A stretch of DNA of 64,000 nt from Acinetobacter sp. LoGeW2-3 (GCF_002688565.1 NZ_CP024011.1:62001-126000); one strand, 5' to 3'; counted from the first letter of the stretch, positions 45,364-55,185 are shown. Notes: a model not told the origin generated them from the letters alone. Numbers and translations are program-made.

Positions 45364-45710
45364 CGCTTAATCCTCAGCAGAAAATGGATCAAAATTGGTC
45401 AAATTTACAATCAATGTTAAATTTTGGCGCAAAATATTAAATATCTTTTGTAACTAATCCACAATAGTTTTTTTGAAAAAAAATGAAAAATAATTTTATA
45501 ACAGTTATTTATATTTATTATGAATTAAATTTGTAGATATTAAAACGGTAGTGTAATCAAAGCCTAAATTCTTATTTATGCATGATTATAATGCATATTT
45601 GTTACCTTAATTGTGCACAAACAAGCTGCCTAAAATATGCTAAAATTTGTAACTCTGACATATTTTGTTTCACCTCCTGAAATGCTCACTATGAGCGGCT
45701 TTGAAATATC
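45364..45710. other. divergent gdhA/rnfB control region
   Basis: 347 bp, AT-rich. It holds a perfect 7-bp inverted repeat (TATGCAT-N7-ATGCATA, 45577-45597) overlapping TATAAT-like boxes on both strands, a TTGTGCACAA palindrome at 45611-45620, and a minus-strand 19-codon frame (45602-45661) with a near-perfect Shine-Dalgarno sequence. These fit regulation of gdhA, but no regulator is identified. Confidence 0.5.
45602..45661 (-). CDS. possible 19-residue leader peptide upstream of gdhA
   Basis: The minus strand reads GGAGGTGA, 8 bases, then ATG and an uninterrupted frame encoding MSELQILAYFRQLVCAQLR and a stop, 238 bases before the gdhA start. GGAGGTGA is almost fully complementary to the 16S 3' end, the best ribosome site in the region, yet no larger gene uses it. 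It may be a leader peptide or a chance match; no codon bias evidence is possible at this length. Confidence 0.3.
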   Translation of the reverse strand: MSELQILAYFRQLVCAQLR

Positions 45711-46496
45711 ATGAATTCGCAGATTTCCCTGATCCAATCTATTGATGCATTATTGCCACAAACCCAATGTGGTTTGTGTGGTCATCGTGATGGCTGCCTA
45801 CCCTATGCCCAGTCCATTGCCGAGGGAGAAGAGGCCAACAAATGTGTGCCCGGTGGACAGCCTGTGGCAGATGCTCTTGCCCGATTGTTAAATCGTCCTA
45901 AACTAATTGCCGAGCCAAGTGTCTGGCCCATTCAGCCTGATGGTCGCCCGCAGCGCATGAAAGCTGTAATCCGCGAAGATGAGTGTATTGGCTGTACCAA
46001 ATGCATTAGTGCCTGCCCGGTGGATGCGATTATCGGTTCTGGCAAATTAATGCATACCGTACTCACCGATTTGTGTACCGGCTGTGAACTGTGCATTCCG
46101 CCCTGCCCGGTAGACTGTATTGATCTGGTGGAAGATATCCATCCACTAATGACCGATGAACAGCATGTTCAGGAACAGAATGATCTGCGCCAACGCTACT
46201 ATGCACATATCCAGCGTGAGGAAAAACGCCGTATAGATCGCAAAGGTCCTGTAGTCCGCGCTGAAATCAATACCGAGCTGTTTGCCGAGTTCTCTGCACA
46301 GAGCCAGAATGTGCCTGTGATTGAAGTGGTAGAAAAGCCCAATGAAGATGTACTGATTCAAGATGCCAAAACTACGATTGAACTAGCCAAGCTGCGTACC
46401 CAGATCAAAAAGCTCGAGAAACAGCTATCTGTCCGTGAGGATGCACGCAAACGTACTCAGCTTGAAGAACTGACTCAGCAACTTCAGAATTTATAG
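45711..46496 (+). CDS. orphan RnfB/RsxB-type iron-sulfur electron-transfer protein
   Basis: A 261-residue ferredoxin-like protein. An N-terminal four-Cys 4Fe-4S domain ([11 protein letters not shown]...NKCVPGG) is followed by two bacterial ferredoxin clusters, [15 protein letters not shown] and [15 protein letters not shown]. This is the core of RnfB, but the usual N-terminal membrane helix is missing, no rnfA/C/D/G/E genes are nearby, and residues 155-261 form a charged, probably coiled-coil tail. It sits 10 bases before nth, an iron-sulfur enzyme; in E. coli rsxABCDGE also precedes nth. It may deliver electrons to, or help mature, an Fe-S enzyme; that is inference. Confidence 0.8.
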   Translation: MNSQISLIQSIDALLPQTQCGLCGHRDGCLPYAQSIAEGEEANKCVPGGQPVADALARLLNRPKLIAEPSVWPIQPDGRPQRMKAVIREDECIGCTKCISACPVDAIIGSGKLMHTVLTDLCTGCELCIPPCPVDCIDLVEDIHPLMTDEQHVQEQNDLRQRYYAHIQREEKRRIDRKGPVVRAEINTELFAEFSAQSQNVPVIEVVEKPNEDVLIQDAKTTIELAKLRTQIKKLEKQLSVREDARKRTQLEELTQQLQNL

Positions 46497-46506
46497 GGAT
46501 AAGACC

Positions 46507-47211
46507 ATGACAAGTATGAGCGGCAAGCCTGTAAAAAACATGACCAAGAAACAGATTCAGACCTTTTTTGAACGCCTACGCGAACAGCGTCCGAATCCAA
46601 AAACTGAACTGAACTATTCAAGTCCTTTTGAATTACTGGTCGCTGTAACACTTTCCGCGCAAGCCACCGATGTCAGTGTTAACAAAGCCACAGATAAACT
46701 CTTTCCAGTAGCCAATACACCAGAAGCAATTTATGCATTAGGTGTGGATGGACTCAAGGCCTATATCAAAACCATCGGTCTGTATAACTCCAAGGCAGAG
46801 AATGTCATCAAAGCCTGCGAGATGCTGATTAAAAAGCACAACGGCGTGGTGCCGAACAATCGTGCTGATTTGGAGGCCTTACCCGGTGTGGGACGTAAAA
46901 CGGCGAATGTGGTACTCAATACTGCCTTTGGTCAACCGACCATGGCGGTGGATACGCATATTTTCCGTCTCGGCAATCGTACCGGACTGGCAGTGGGCAA
47001 AAACGTGCTGGAAGTCGAACATCGACTGGTCAAAGTGATTCCAAAAGAATTTATGATTGATTCGCATCACTGGCTGATTTTGCATGGTCGTTACTGCTGT
47101 ATCGCACGTAAACCGAAATGCTATGAATGCGTGGTATCCGATGTCTGTAACTGGCCGGACCGTTTTGATTTTGGTGCCTTAAAACCGATTGCAGTTAAAA
47201 ATATCGACTAA
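46507..47211 (+). CDS. nth: endonuclease III
   Basis: A 234-residue DNA glycosylase/AP lyase that removes oxidised pyrimidines. The helix-hairpin-helix LEALPGVGRKTANVVLN with the catalytic Lys, the Asp in FGQPTMAVDTHIFRLGNR, and the C-terminal 4Fe-4S ligands CCIARKPKCYECVVSDVC are all intact. It has a basic N-terminal extension of about 20 residues relative to E. coli Nth (211). Co-transcribed with the orphan rnfB gene, 10 bases downstream of it. Confidence 0.96.
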   Translation: MTSMSGKPVKNMTKKQIQTFFERLREQRPNPKTELNYSSPFELLVAVTLSAQATDVSVNKATDKLFPVANTPEAIYALGVDGLKAYIKTIGLYNSKAENVIKACEMLIKKHNGVVPNNRADLEALPGVGRKTANVVLNTAFGQPTMAVDTHIFRLGNRTGLAVGKNVLEVEHRLVKVIPKEFMIDSHHWLILHGRYCCIARKPKCYECVVSDVCNWPDRFDFGALKPIAVKNID

Positions 47212-47220
47212 TCCAAAATT

Positions 47221-47249
47221 AAAAAGCTGAACTAAGGTTCAGCTTTTTT
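47221..47249. terminator. bidirectional terminator after nth
   Basis: The stem AAAAAGCTGAAC/GTTCAGCTTTTT with a TAAG loop separates nth from the convergent small membrane gene. Confidence 0.88.
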
Positions 47250-47274
47250 GTATCTACATTAGCAGATTTGAAGC

Positions 47275-47484
47275 TTATTTTTGCTTTTCTTCAGCCTGTT
47301 GCGCCTTTCTGCGCTGTTCCAATTCCGCCTGCAATTTCGGGTGTAATTGACGTTGTGGCGCTTTACCCCTATTTTCAATTTTTTCCTGTTTCTGCACTTT
47401 GCTCAGCATTCGGTAGCTCACAATCACTAAGCCGACGAGAACAAGTAAGATCACCACCATGAGCAACAACAAACCAATTTTCAC
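47275..47484 (-). CDS. small single-pass membrane protein
   Basis: A 69-residue protein not recognised by family. One N-terminal hydrophobic helix (LLLLMVVILLVLVGLVIVSY) is followed by a highly charged K/Q/E/R tail, KVQKQEKIENRG to EEKQK, probably helical in the cytoplasm. Support as a gene: own frame between two terminators, sensible membrane topology and an ATG in a normal context. Confidence 0.6.
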   Translation of the reverse strand: MKIGLLLLMVVILLVLVGLVIVSYRMLSKVQKQEKIENRGKAPQRQLHPKLQAELEQRRKAQQAEEKQK

Positions 47485-47513
47485 AGTCGCAATTCCTTTA
47501 AAGACGCAGAAAT

Positions 47514-47542
47514 AAAAAGAGCCCTAATATGACTTAGGGCTC
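47514..47542 (-). terminator. terminator of adk
   Basis: The stem GAGCCCTAA/TTAGGGCTC with a 6-base loop is followed on the minus strand by TTTTTAT. Confidence 0.85.
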
Positions 47543-47570
47543 CCTGAATGTCAAAATTATCGTAGAACGA

Positions 47571-48242
<672 letters not shown>

Positions 48243-48315
48243 TCATTTTTTTAACAATGTATAGGACACCAAATGTCTGGACATCCCCAAAGGTATCCAG
48301 CATTTCAGCGTCTCG

Positions 48316-49632
48316 TTATAAGAAAGCCACAAACAAATGGATTAAACCCGCAAAAAAACCGGTTACTCCACCCAATAAAATCAGAATCCACTCATCTTCC
48401 TGAAACGCAGGTCGTAACAGATTCTGAAACTCTTTCGGTGTCAACTCGCGTATGCGGTCTCTAAACATTTGATAGATTTTCTGTGCACGGCTCGCATTAA
48501 ACGCAGGGTCGCATACAGGCACCATCGTAATTTCAATTGAGCGATCGATCAAGTCCGTCTTGAGTTTTGCATACTCTCTTGGCCCCAAAGAGAGCTGTAA
48601 AGAGGTACGAACCAGCGGTGTTTCCATAATTTCGTTAATGTGACGCTTGACGATCCGGCGGGTTTTTTCTTTCTTCCCCCCATACATCATTTCTGTCATG
48701 ATCGATTTTAACGTAATCAGATCTTCTGTCACTACGCTAGCGAAGACGTCAGAGACTTCTTCCTGACGTTTCATAAAAGCACCTTGTATGTTATAGGTGC
48801 CAATACGTGGGATGACCGGTTTAATCCATGGAAACTTATGGTCCTTTGTACGAGCAAAGAACTGCGGGTATTTCACATAGTGTGGTTCAATCGGGTTAAA
48901 CACCATCCAGATCGCAATCCAGTTGGTCAGGAAACCCCAAATTGCTGCCCAGAACGGTACGGTCCAGTGCCAAGGCACCACAAACCACACCACCATCTGG
49001 AACAGACCGAAGAACATACCAATTAAAGCACTGATATGCCAGATAAAGTTAATTTCTTTCTGTCCGACTTTCAGGAACATGCGCACCATCAAACGGCGGT
49101 CACCTTCCATTTGGCTGACCACCATGTCACGCATATCCACCAGTGACTCGACGTTCATAGTCAGCTCAGTCACTAATTCACGTAACACATTTGGCAACTG
49201 CTTATGTGCCTGGGAATAAATACGGCGTTTGATCGAGTACGGCAAGTTTTCCCATAAAACTGCATTGCGATCGATCATGACCTCATCTATCAGATGTTCA
49301 AGCTCGAAACCGACCTGCTCACCGATGATACGTGCCATATCATCCGGATCCATCGCTTGCAGAAATTCCTGGATCGATCCCAGTTTGGACAAGGTGTTAT
49401 CGGTAATAATGCCTGAAATTCGTCCTGCTTTACGCGGCACAATGCCCTGCCAACCGACAGGCAATGGACCGATATGGAATCCCCAGAACGTAATTGGATA
49501 GAACACCATTTTCAGTGCCATCCAGACGTGTGCCCAGGTAACGAATGCAGTGACAGGAATGATACTGAGTACGGCCCAGAAATCTGGTCGCATCAGAAAG
49601 GCTTGCCACAACTCGTTAACGTACTCAAGCAT
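48316..49632 (-). CDS. DUF445 family inner-membrane protein
   Basis: A 438-residue membrane protein of the DUF445 family. Helices are seen at about residues 15-35, 205-250 (FIWHISALIGMFFGLFQMVVWFVV, then PFWAAIWGFLTNWIAIWMVF) and the C-terminus (LILLGGVTGFFAGLIHLFVAF), with long soluble helical segments between. The GFLTNWIAIWMVFNPIEP stretch is the DUF445 hallmark (TNxxAxxMLFxP-like). No reaction known. Confidence 0.8.
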   Translation of the reverse strand: MLEYVNELWQAFLMRPDFWAVLSIIPVTAFVTWAHVWMALKMVFYPITFWGFHIGPLPVGWQGIVPRKAGRISGIITDNTLSKLGSIQEFLQAMDPDDMARIIGEQVGFELEHLIDEVMIDRNAVLWENLPYSIKRRIYSQAHKQLPNVLRELVTELTMNVESLVDMRDMVVSQMEGDRRLMVRMFLKVGQKEINFIWHISALIGMFFGLFQMVVWFVVPWHWTVPFWAAIWGFLTNWIAIWMVFNPIEPHYVKYPQFFARTKDHKFPWIKPVIPRIGTYNIQGAFMKRQEEVSDVFASVVTEDLITLKSIMTEMMYGGKKEKTRRIVKRHINEIMETPLVRTSLQLSLGPREYAKLKTDLIDRSIEITMVPVCDPAFNASRAQKIYQMFRDRIRELTPKEFQNLLRPAFQEDEWILILLGGVTGFFAGLIHLFVAFL

Positions 49633-49697
49633 GTATAACTTCCATATTTAATTCTTTGTTCACAGAATACAATTTCTTTTAAAGTCGAATATTTTCT

Positions 49698-50219
49698 CTA
49701 TAAACCGATACTTAAAGTATAGGAGAATTGTAGTAATGGTTCAGTCTCAGCCACAACATCGCCATTTCGGTTTGTCAGTTTCTCACCAGCACCGATACCG
49801 ATACTAAAGGTACTGATTCGTTCTGAACTCAGCATGACATAGGCAAGATCTATTCCGCCGCCCAGCTGTGCTTCATATTCACCATCTATACTCTTAGTCT
49901 GAAGATGTCCGGCATAAACCCCGACATAATACCCATTTTTATCCTTTCCTGTGAGATGTGCAGGGTAACGAAAGCCAGCTTGTGCACCAAATGTCTTATC
50001 ATCGTCCAGAAAAACACCAGCTTTGACATAGCCAATCCCGTAAGGGTTTACCCATTCAGGATTGACGTGAATCATTTTTTTAGTGAATCCTGCCCCAATA
50101 TTCCAGGTACTGGCTTGCGCGTCACTGAGCTTTGGCTCAGGCGTCGAAAATATCTGGTCCTGTGCATAAGCTGCATTTGTCATTAAAGCAAATGCCAGCA
50201 AAGGGTATAATTTATTCAT
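49698..50219 (-). CDS. exported beta-barrel-like hypothetical protein
   Basis: A 173-residue protein with a signal peptide (cleavage near AYAQ) and alternating hydrophobic/aromatic strands such as GYYVGVYAGHLQ, GGGIDLAYVML and FSIGIGAG, ending in LLQFSYTLSIGL. These suggest a small outer-membrane barrel, although the final residue is Leu and not the usual Phe. I do not recognise a named family; it lacks the catalytic HxS of PagL. Confidence 0.6.
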   Translation of the reverse strand: MNKLYPLLAFALMTNAAYAQDQIFSTPEPKLSDAQASTWNIGAGFTKKMIHVNPEWVNPYGIGYVKAGVFLDDDKTFGAQAGFRYPAHLTGKDKNGYYVGVYAGHLQTKSIDGEYEAQLGGGIDLAYVMLSSERISTFSIGIGAGEKLTNRNGDVVAETEPLLQFSYTLSIGL

Positions 50220-50459
50220 TCCTTTTCACCAATATCCTTGATTCATTATAGTTTTAAGGTATCGTCCTTTTTTTATTCAATTTGGACTTTAGCAGAATTA
50301 TCAACGTAGTTGTATACAACTGCAGACAATTTTAATGTCTACAAAGTCAACGTTGAGTAGATGGGCAACCCGCTCGTATTTCAATATCCAAACCAGGTCA
50401 GTTGGGTTAGAATAACGCACTTTCATTCCTATCCGTGTTCAGGTCTAAGTCGATCTCGT

Positions 50460-52493
50460 ATGAAGCAGCATTTTCCATTAAAAAATGTACAGCAAGAAAA
50501 ACGCATTTATCGCAATCGTGTGTTTTTCTCGATTGGCTTGGTCACCATCTGTATGCTGCTACTGGTCAGCCGCTATGCGTATCTGCAGATTGTCAGTTTT
50601 AATGAATTCAATACAGCTTCTGACCAGAACCGTATCCGCTTGCAACCGCTTGCCCCGGCGCGCGGCTATATCTATGACCGCAATGGGGTATTGTTAGCAG
50701 ATAACTATCCGGTGTTTACAGCAACCTTGAGTCGTGCCGATGTCGCGGATATTGATGATACGATTAAACGCCTGACCCCAATTCTGGAACTGACTGAAGA
50801 AGATATTGAGCGTTTTAACAGCCGGATTAAAACCGCAAAAAAAACCGAACGTGTTTCCATCAAGCTGAATCTGACCGAAACCGATATAGCCCGTTTCAGT
50901 GAAATCAAGCACCTGTTCCCAGGTGTGAAGATTGATACCCAGATGACCCGTTACTATCCACATGGTGAATTATTTGCCCATGTGATTGGTTATGTCGGTC
51001 GTATCAATGACAAAGAACTAAAAAGTATTGATAAGGATCTTTATGCCGGCACCAACCTGATCGGGAAAATTGGGGTTGAAAAATCCTATGAAGATCTGCT
51101 CCATGGTGTTCCAGGGAATGAATCGGTCGAAGCAGATGCGCATGGTAATGTACTGCGTCATCTTGGCCGTAAAGACCCGGTCCGCGGCAATGACCTATAT
51201 TTATCTCTGGATTATGGTCTGCAAGTGGTGGCTTCAGAACAACTGGCTGGACGTCGTGGTGCGATTATTGCCATGGATCCAAGTACAGGGGAAATTCTAG
51301 CGCTAGTTTCCAGTCCCAGCTTTAACCCAAATCTGTTTGTAACAGGGATCAGCACCAAAGATTATTCTTATTTACGCGACAACCTCGATCAGCCGCTCTA
51401 TAACCGTGCGGTGCAAGGTTCTTATCCTCCTGGTTCAACCATCAAACCGATGTTTGGTCTTGGCGGTTTGCATTATGGTTTGGTTGATTGGAACACTGCC
51501 ATTTCAGATCCAGGTTATTTCACCCTACCGGGCGATAGTCACCGTTTCCGTGACCATAAAAAAACCGGTCATGGTGCTGTGAACCTGCATAAAGCCCAAG
51601 TGGTTTCCTGCGATACTTATTTCTATGTCATGTCCTATCGCATGGGCATTGAAAAGATGAATAGCTGGATGCGTCAGTTTGGTTTCGGTGAAAAAACTGG
51701 TGTCGATCTGCCAAGTGAAAGCTCAGGTCTATATCCAAGTCCTGAGTGGAAAATGCGTACCCGTAATTCCAAATGGTTACGTGGTGAAACTATTTCAGTG
51801 AGTATTGGTCAGGGGGCATTTACAGCAACACCATTACAACTCGCGATGGCCACTGCCATTACTGCAAATCAGGGTTCACATGTCACACCACACGTACTAC
51901 GTGACACCAAAGGTTCCAAAGCCTATAAGCCACATAATGCACCTGATGGCGTGATCCAGTTTAACGGTAAACCTGAAGACTGGATCAAAATGCGTGATGC
52001 CATGGTCGATGTGGTCGAGTCTGGTACAGGTCGAGGTATTCGTACTCCAATGTTCTCGATTGCAGGTAAAACCGGTACTGCTCAGGTCAAAAGTATTGCC
52101 CAAGGTAAAAGATATAATGAAGCCCTGCTCACTGAACGCCAGCTCGACCATGGCCTGTTTGTCGGCTTTGCGCCTGCGGATAAACCGGAAATTGCCATTG
52201 CTGTGATTTGGGAAAATGGCCGTCATGGTGGTTCAGCTGCCCAGCTGGCTAAACCTGTATTTGATTACTGGTTACTGACCCGCAAGAAAAATCCGATTCT
52301 GCCGTCTAGTCACCAGATCAGTGGCGGCCTGATGACAGCAGGGATTAAACCGGGCGAACTACCAAGTGGCTCAGGCATACTGAATCCTGATAGTGCGGCA
52401 ATACCAGCCAATGCTGCCGAGCAGCAAAACAGTAACAATGTATCAAATACAGCACGCCCAGCAACGCCAGCACAACCTGTAGAAAGAGATTAA
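50460..52493 (+). CDS. mrdA: penicillin-binding protein 2 (elongasome transpeptidase)
   Basis: A 677-residue class B PBP that crosslinks peptidoglycan during rod elongation. A single membrane helix (about 22-40) is followed by the dimerisation domain starting PLAPARGYIYDRNGVLLADN, then the transpeptidase domain: SxxK in YPPGSTIKPMFG, the SCD triad VVSCDTYFYVM, and KTG in IAGKTGTAQ. The C-terminal Ser/Pro/Asn-rich tail is disordered. I start at the ATG at 50460; the frame is open to 50361, but those residues do not resemble PBP2. rsmD follows after 2 bases. Confidence 0.95.
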   Translation: MKQHFPLKNVQQEKRIYRNRVFFSIGLVTICMLLLVSRYAYLQIVSFNEFNTASDQNRIRLQPLAPARGYIYDRNGVLLADNYPVFTATLSRADVADIDDTIKRLTPILELTEEDIERFNSRIKTAKKTERVSIKLNLTETDIARFSEIKHLFPGVKIDTQMTRYYPHGELFAHVIGYVGRINDKELKSIDKDLYAGTNLIGKIGVEKSYEDLLHGVPGNESVEADAHGNVLRHLGRKDPVRGNDLYLSLDYGLQVVASEQLAGRRGAIIAMDPSTGEILALVSSPSFNPNLFVTGISTKDYSYLRDNLDQPLYNRAVQGSYPPGSTIKPMFGLGGLHYGLVDWNTAISDPGYFTLPGDSHRFRDHKKTGHGAVNLHKAQVVSCDTYFYVMSYRMGIEKMNSWMRQFGFGEKTGVDLPSESSGLYPSPEWKMRTRNSKWLRGETISVSIGQGAFTATPLQLAMATAITANQGSHVTPHVLRDTKGSKAYKPHNAPDGVIQFNGKPEDWIKMRDAMVDVVESGTGRGIRTPMFSIAGKTGTAQVKSIAQGKRYNEALLTERQLDHGLFVGFAPADKPEIAIAVIWENGRHGGSAAQLAKPVFDYWLLTRKKNPILPSSHQISGGLMTAGIKPGELPSGSGILNPDSAAIPANAAEQQNSNNVSNTARPATPAQPVERD

Positions 52494-52495
52494 TC

Positions 52496-53047
52496 ATGAA
52501 AAATCAGCTTCGTATTATTGGCGGGGACTGGAAACGCCGTCAGTTGGCTTTTGCCAGTATTGAAGGTTTGCGTCCTACGCCTGATCGTGTTCGTGAAACG
52601 CTGTTTAACTGGCTGATGTGGGATGTGCAGAATGCCAAGGTATTAGATCTCTGCACGGGTTCTGGGGCGCTTTCATTTGAAGCCTTATCCCGCGGTGCCA
52701 CCAGTGTTGTAATGATTGAACCGGATCGTACCCAGGCACAATTCCTGACTCAAAATCTAGAACTGCTCAAAGTGACCAAAGCACGTGCACAACTGAAAGT
52801 GACCACGGCGCAGCAAGCTTTACCAACCTTAAAAGATCAATTTGATCTGGTCTTTTTAGACCCGCCCTATAGCTTGGACTTATGGACTTCTCTGGCTGAA
52901 CTGGCTGATCCACTGATCAAGGCAGAAGGTCTGATTTATATAGAAGCAGATCGGGATTTAAATACTTTGCAACTCCCGACTTCTTGGCAACTGATTAAAA
53001 ATACCAAGGCCGGTACAGTACGTGCAGGACTCTATCAAAAAAAGTAG
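52496..53047 (+). CDS. rsmD: 16S rRNA (guanine966-N2)-methyltransferase
   Basis: A 183-residue RsmD. LRIIGGDWKRRQLAFA and GLRPTPDRVRETLFNWL are the family start, VLDLCTGSGALSFEALSRGA is the SAM-binding motif, and LVFLDPPY is the catalytic NPPY-type motif IV. Begins 2 bases after the mrdA stop, so it is translationally linked to a cell-wall gene. Confidence 0.95.
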   Translation: MKNQLRIIGGDWKRRQLAFASIEGLRPTPDRVRETLFNWLMWDVQNAKVLDLCTGSGALSFEALSRGATSVVMIEPDRTQAQFLTQNLELLKVTKARAQLKVTTAQQALPTLKDQFDLVFLDPPYSLDLWTSLAELADPLIKAEGLIYIEADRDLNTLQLPTSWQLIKNTKAGTVRAGLYQKK

Positions 53048-53071
53048 ATGAATATCGATGTAAAGAGCATT

Positions 53072-53102
53072 AAAAAAGGATTCCTCGATGGAATCCTTTT
53101 TT
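53072..53102. terminator. terminator after mrdA-rsmD
   Basis: A 13-bp stem AAAAAAGGATTCC/GGAATCCTTTTTT with a TCGAT loop, usable from both sides. Confidence 0.9.
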
Positions 53103-53133
53103 GTTGAAATGCAATTTATGAATTAAAGATCTG

Positions 53134-53346
53134 TTAACGGTTACGGCGCCAGTCACGATTGTCTCGGTCACGTTTCCAGTCCCGATGATCCTTATTTTTC
53201 TTCCAGTTTCGGTCACCATGGTCTCGGTCATAATGTCCATTACGGTCTCGATGACCACGATAATCATCATCCCAAGGATCGACCATACAACCTGTTAAGG
53301 CCACTGCCAACACTGATGACAATAATATCATTTTTTTCATTTTCAT
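53134..53346 (-). CDS. small charged lipoprotein with D/R/H/N repeats
   Basis: A 70-residue protein: signal peptide with lipobox LTGC near residue 20, then about 50 residues almost wholly of D, R, H, N, K, W, G and Y in degenerate repeats such as HRDRNGHYDRDHGDRNW and RDWKRDRDNRDWRRN. No family recognised. Similar low-complexity small lipoproteins occur in Acinetobacter as far as I recall. The ATG at 53346 follows AGGAAAGAGG; an ATG two codons later is equally possible. Confidence 0.65.
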   Translation of the reverse strand: MKMKKMILLSSVLAVALTGCMVDPWDDDYRGHRDRNGHYDRDHGDRNWKKNKDHRDWKRDRDNRDWRRNR

Positions 53347-53583
53347 CACCTCTTTCCTGCACTCTGTCAGTATCAGGTGATTTCATGGAGAGTACAGGGA
53401 GTCAATGTTGATCTCCTGTACCGTTTTGTTACTTTTTATACATTACAAAATAATTCAATCTTTCTTTCAATTAAATCATTTATCTGCAATCTGACTAAGA
53501 TTTGCATAAATATAGCTAATAATCAGCTTGGTTTTTCCTGTGATCTTTTGAATACTGCTGGCTTTATTTATCTACTGATCCCT

Positions 53584-54321
53584 ATGACTTGGCTATTATT
53601 TATTTTAGGTGCAATGATCGCAGGATTCGTACAGGGTCTCACCGGTTTTGCCTTTGCTTTAATTGCCATGTCATTCTGGGTATGGGTACTCAGCCCTCAA
53701 ATTGCTGCGCCCCTCCTTGTGTTTGCTTCGATCTGGAGCCACATCATTTCATTATCAAATGAGCAAAAGCATGTTCATTTATATAAGGCACTGTATCTCC
53801 CCTATTTAATTGCCGGACTGATCGGCGTTCCGCTCGGCACATGGTTACTGAACATCATTGAGGCACATACTTTCCGAGTTTTACTGGGCTTTTTCCTCGT
53901 CATCTGGTGTCCACTGATGTTGTTGAACCCTCAGATTCGACTGATTCAACATTCAGGCAAAACTGCTGATGCCGGGATTGGTTTGATTGGTGGTATTTTA
54001 GGAGGTTTAGGGGGATTCTGTGGTTCAGTGCCTTCTGCATGGTTAATGCTCAAACAACTCCCCAAAGATCAACAGCGCTATATCCTACGCCATTTCAATT
54101 TTGCCATTCAGGTGTTTACTTTGGCAGTTTATCTATACCAAGGTAATTTAAATCAAAGCCACCTACCCTATATGGCGGTACTGATCCTTGCAGTGAGTAT
54201 TCCTGCGATTCTGGGTGCACGACTATTTCCTCGAATTTCAGAACAACATTTTAAGCAGATTGTTCTTGGACTGCTCTTCAGTTCAGGATGCTTCCTGTTG
54301 GTTAAAGAATTGATCAGTTAA
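53584..54321 (+). CDS. TauE/SafE family sulfite/organosulfonate exporter-like permease
   Basis: A 245-residue polytopic inner-membrane protein with about eight helices. The N-terminal GAMIAGFVQGLTGFAFALIA and the mid-protein GLIGGILGGLGGFCGSVPSAW carry the Gly-rich repeats of the TauE/SafE family. Members move sulfite, sulfoacetate or other small anions; the substrate is not readable. The open frame extends back to 53377, but only the ATG at 53584 starts at the first transmembrane helix; the RBS is weak. Confidence 0.82.
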   Translation: MTWLLFILGAMIAGFVQGLTGFAFALIAMSFWVWVLSPQIAAPLLVFASIWSHIISLSNEQKHVHLYKALYLPYLIAGLIGVPLGTWLLNIIEAHTFRVLLGFFLVIWCPLMLLNPQIRLIQHSGKTADAGIGLIGGILGGLGGFCGSVPSAWLMLKQLPKDQQRYILRHFNFAIQVFTLAVYLYQGNLNQSHLPYMAVLILAVSIPAILGARLFPRISEQHFKQIVLGLLFSSGCFLLVKELIS

Positions 54322-54415
54322 AACTCTATATAAAAACAATCAAAGTCTGTGCTTACTTGCTTTCAGCTGAATTACTGCTAAGGTTATTCAAAGATTTTTT
54401 CTGTAGAAATGACCT

Positions 54416-55177
54416 ATGCAAATTCGTGATCAAATTGTGCTGGTGACTGGTGGTGCACGTGGGCTTGGCTTGGCGATTACTCAACTCCTGATTGAGGAGG
54501 GTGCACGTGTGGTCGTGAACTATCTAAGCAGCAAAACACAGGCTGAAGCTTTGCAGAATCAATATCCTGATCAGGTATTTGCCTATCAGGCTGATGTCAC
54601 TCAAGCTGATCAGGTTAAAGCCCTATTTGCCGCAAGCAAGGCACATTTTGGTGAAGGTATTCACTCAGTAGTAAATAATGCCTTGGTACAGTTTGAATTT
54701 AACGGTGACGACCGACCTAAGGTAGAAGATTTAACTTGGGAAGCGATGTCACGTCAGTTTAGTGGTGCTGTTCAGGCTTGTCTAAATACTACTCAGGCAG
54801 CTTTAGACGATATGAAGCAAGCCCATTTTGGCCGAATCGTGAATATCGGTACTAATCTGGTTCAAAATCCAGTGGTGCCTTATCACGACTATACAACTGC
54901 TAAAGCCGCGTTACTGGCTTTTACTCGTACTACCGCTCAAGATCTGGGGCAATATGGGATTAATGTGAATATGCTTTCTGGCGGGCTATTACAAACCACA
55001 GATGCCAGCAAAGCTACACCAGATTTTGTGTTTGATCTGATTGCGCAATCAACCCCATTACGTCGTGTGATTACACCTGAAGAATTCGCTTCTGCAATTT
55101 TAATGTTTTTATCCCCTTATTCACGGGCTGTCACGGGTCAGAACCTGATTGTCGATGGTGGCTTAGTCAAAGGTTAA
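54416..55177 (+). CDS. SDR family oxidoreductase (FabG-like)
   Basis: A 253-residue short-chain dehydrogenase. Cofactor motif VTGGARGLGLAI at the N-terminus, catalytic Tyr-Lys in YHDYTTAKAALLAF, and the C-terminal SRAVTGQNLIVDGGL typical of 3-oxoacyl-ACP-reductase-like SDRs. The usual NNA before the active site appears as VVNNALVQF, and the catalytic Ser position reads NIGTN, i.e. a Thr/Asn rather than Ser, an atypical site. NADP preference is suggested by the R in the first loop. Substrate unknown. Confidence 0.85.
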   Translation: MQIRDQIVLVTGGARGLGLAITQLLIEEGARVVVNYLSSKTQAEALQNQYPDQVFAYQADVTQADQVKALFAASKAHFGEGIHSVVNNALVQFEFNGDDRPKVEDLTWEAMSRQFSGAVQACLNTTQAALDDMKQAHFGRIVNIGTNLVQNPVVPYHDYTTAKAALLAFTRTTAQDLGQYGINVNMLSGGLLQTTDASKATPDFVFDLIAQSTPLRRVITPEEFASAILMFLSPYSRAVTGQNLIVDGGLVKG

Positions 55178-55185
55178 CAGGTCTA

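Noticed and set aside
45671..45714. CACCTCCT followed by a 10-codon plus-strand frame before rnfB
   Set aside because: On the plus strand CACCTCCT is the complement of a Shine-Dalgarno site, so it cannot promote translation of that frame; it works only on the minus strand.
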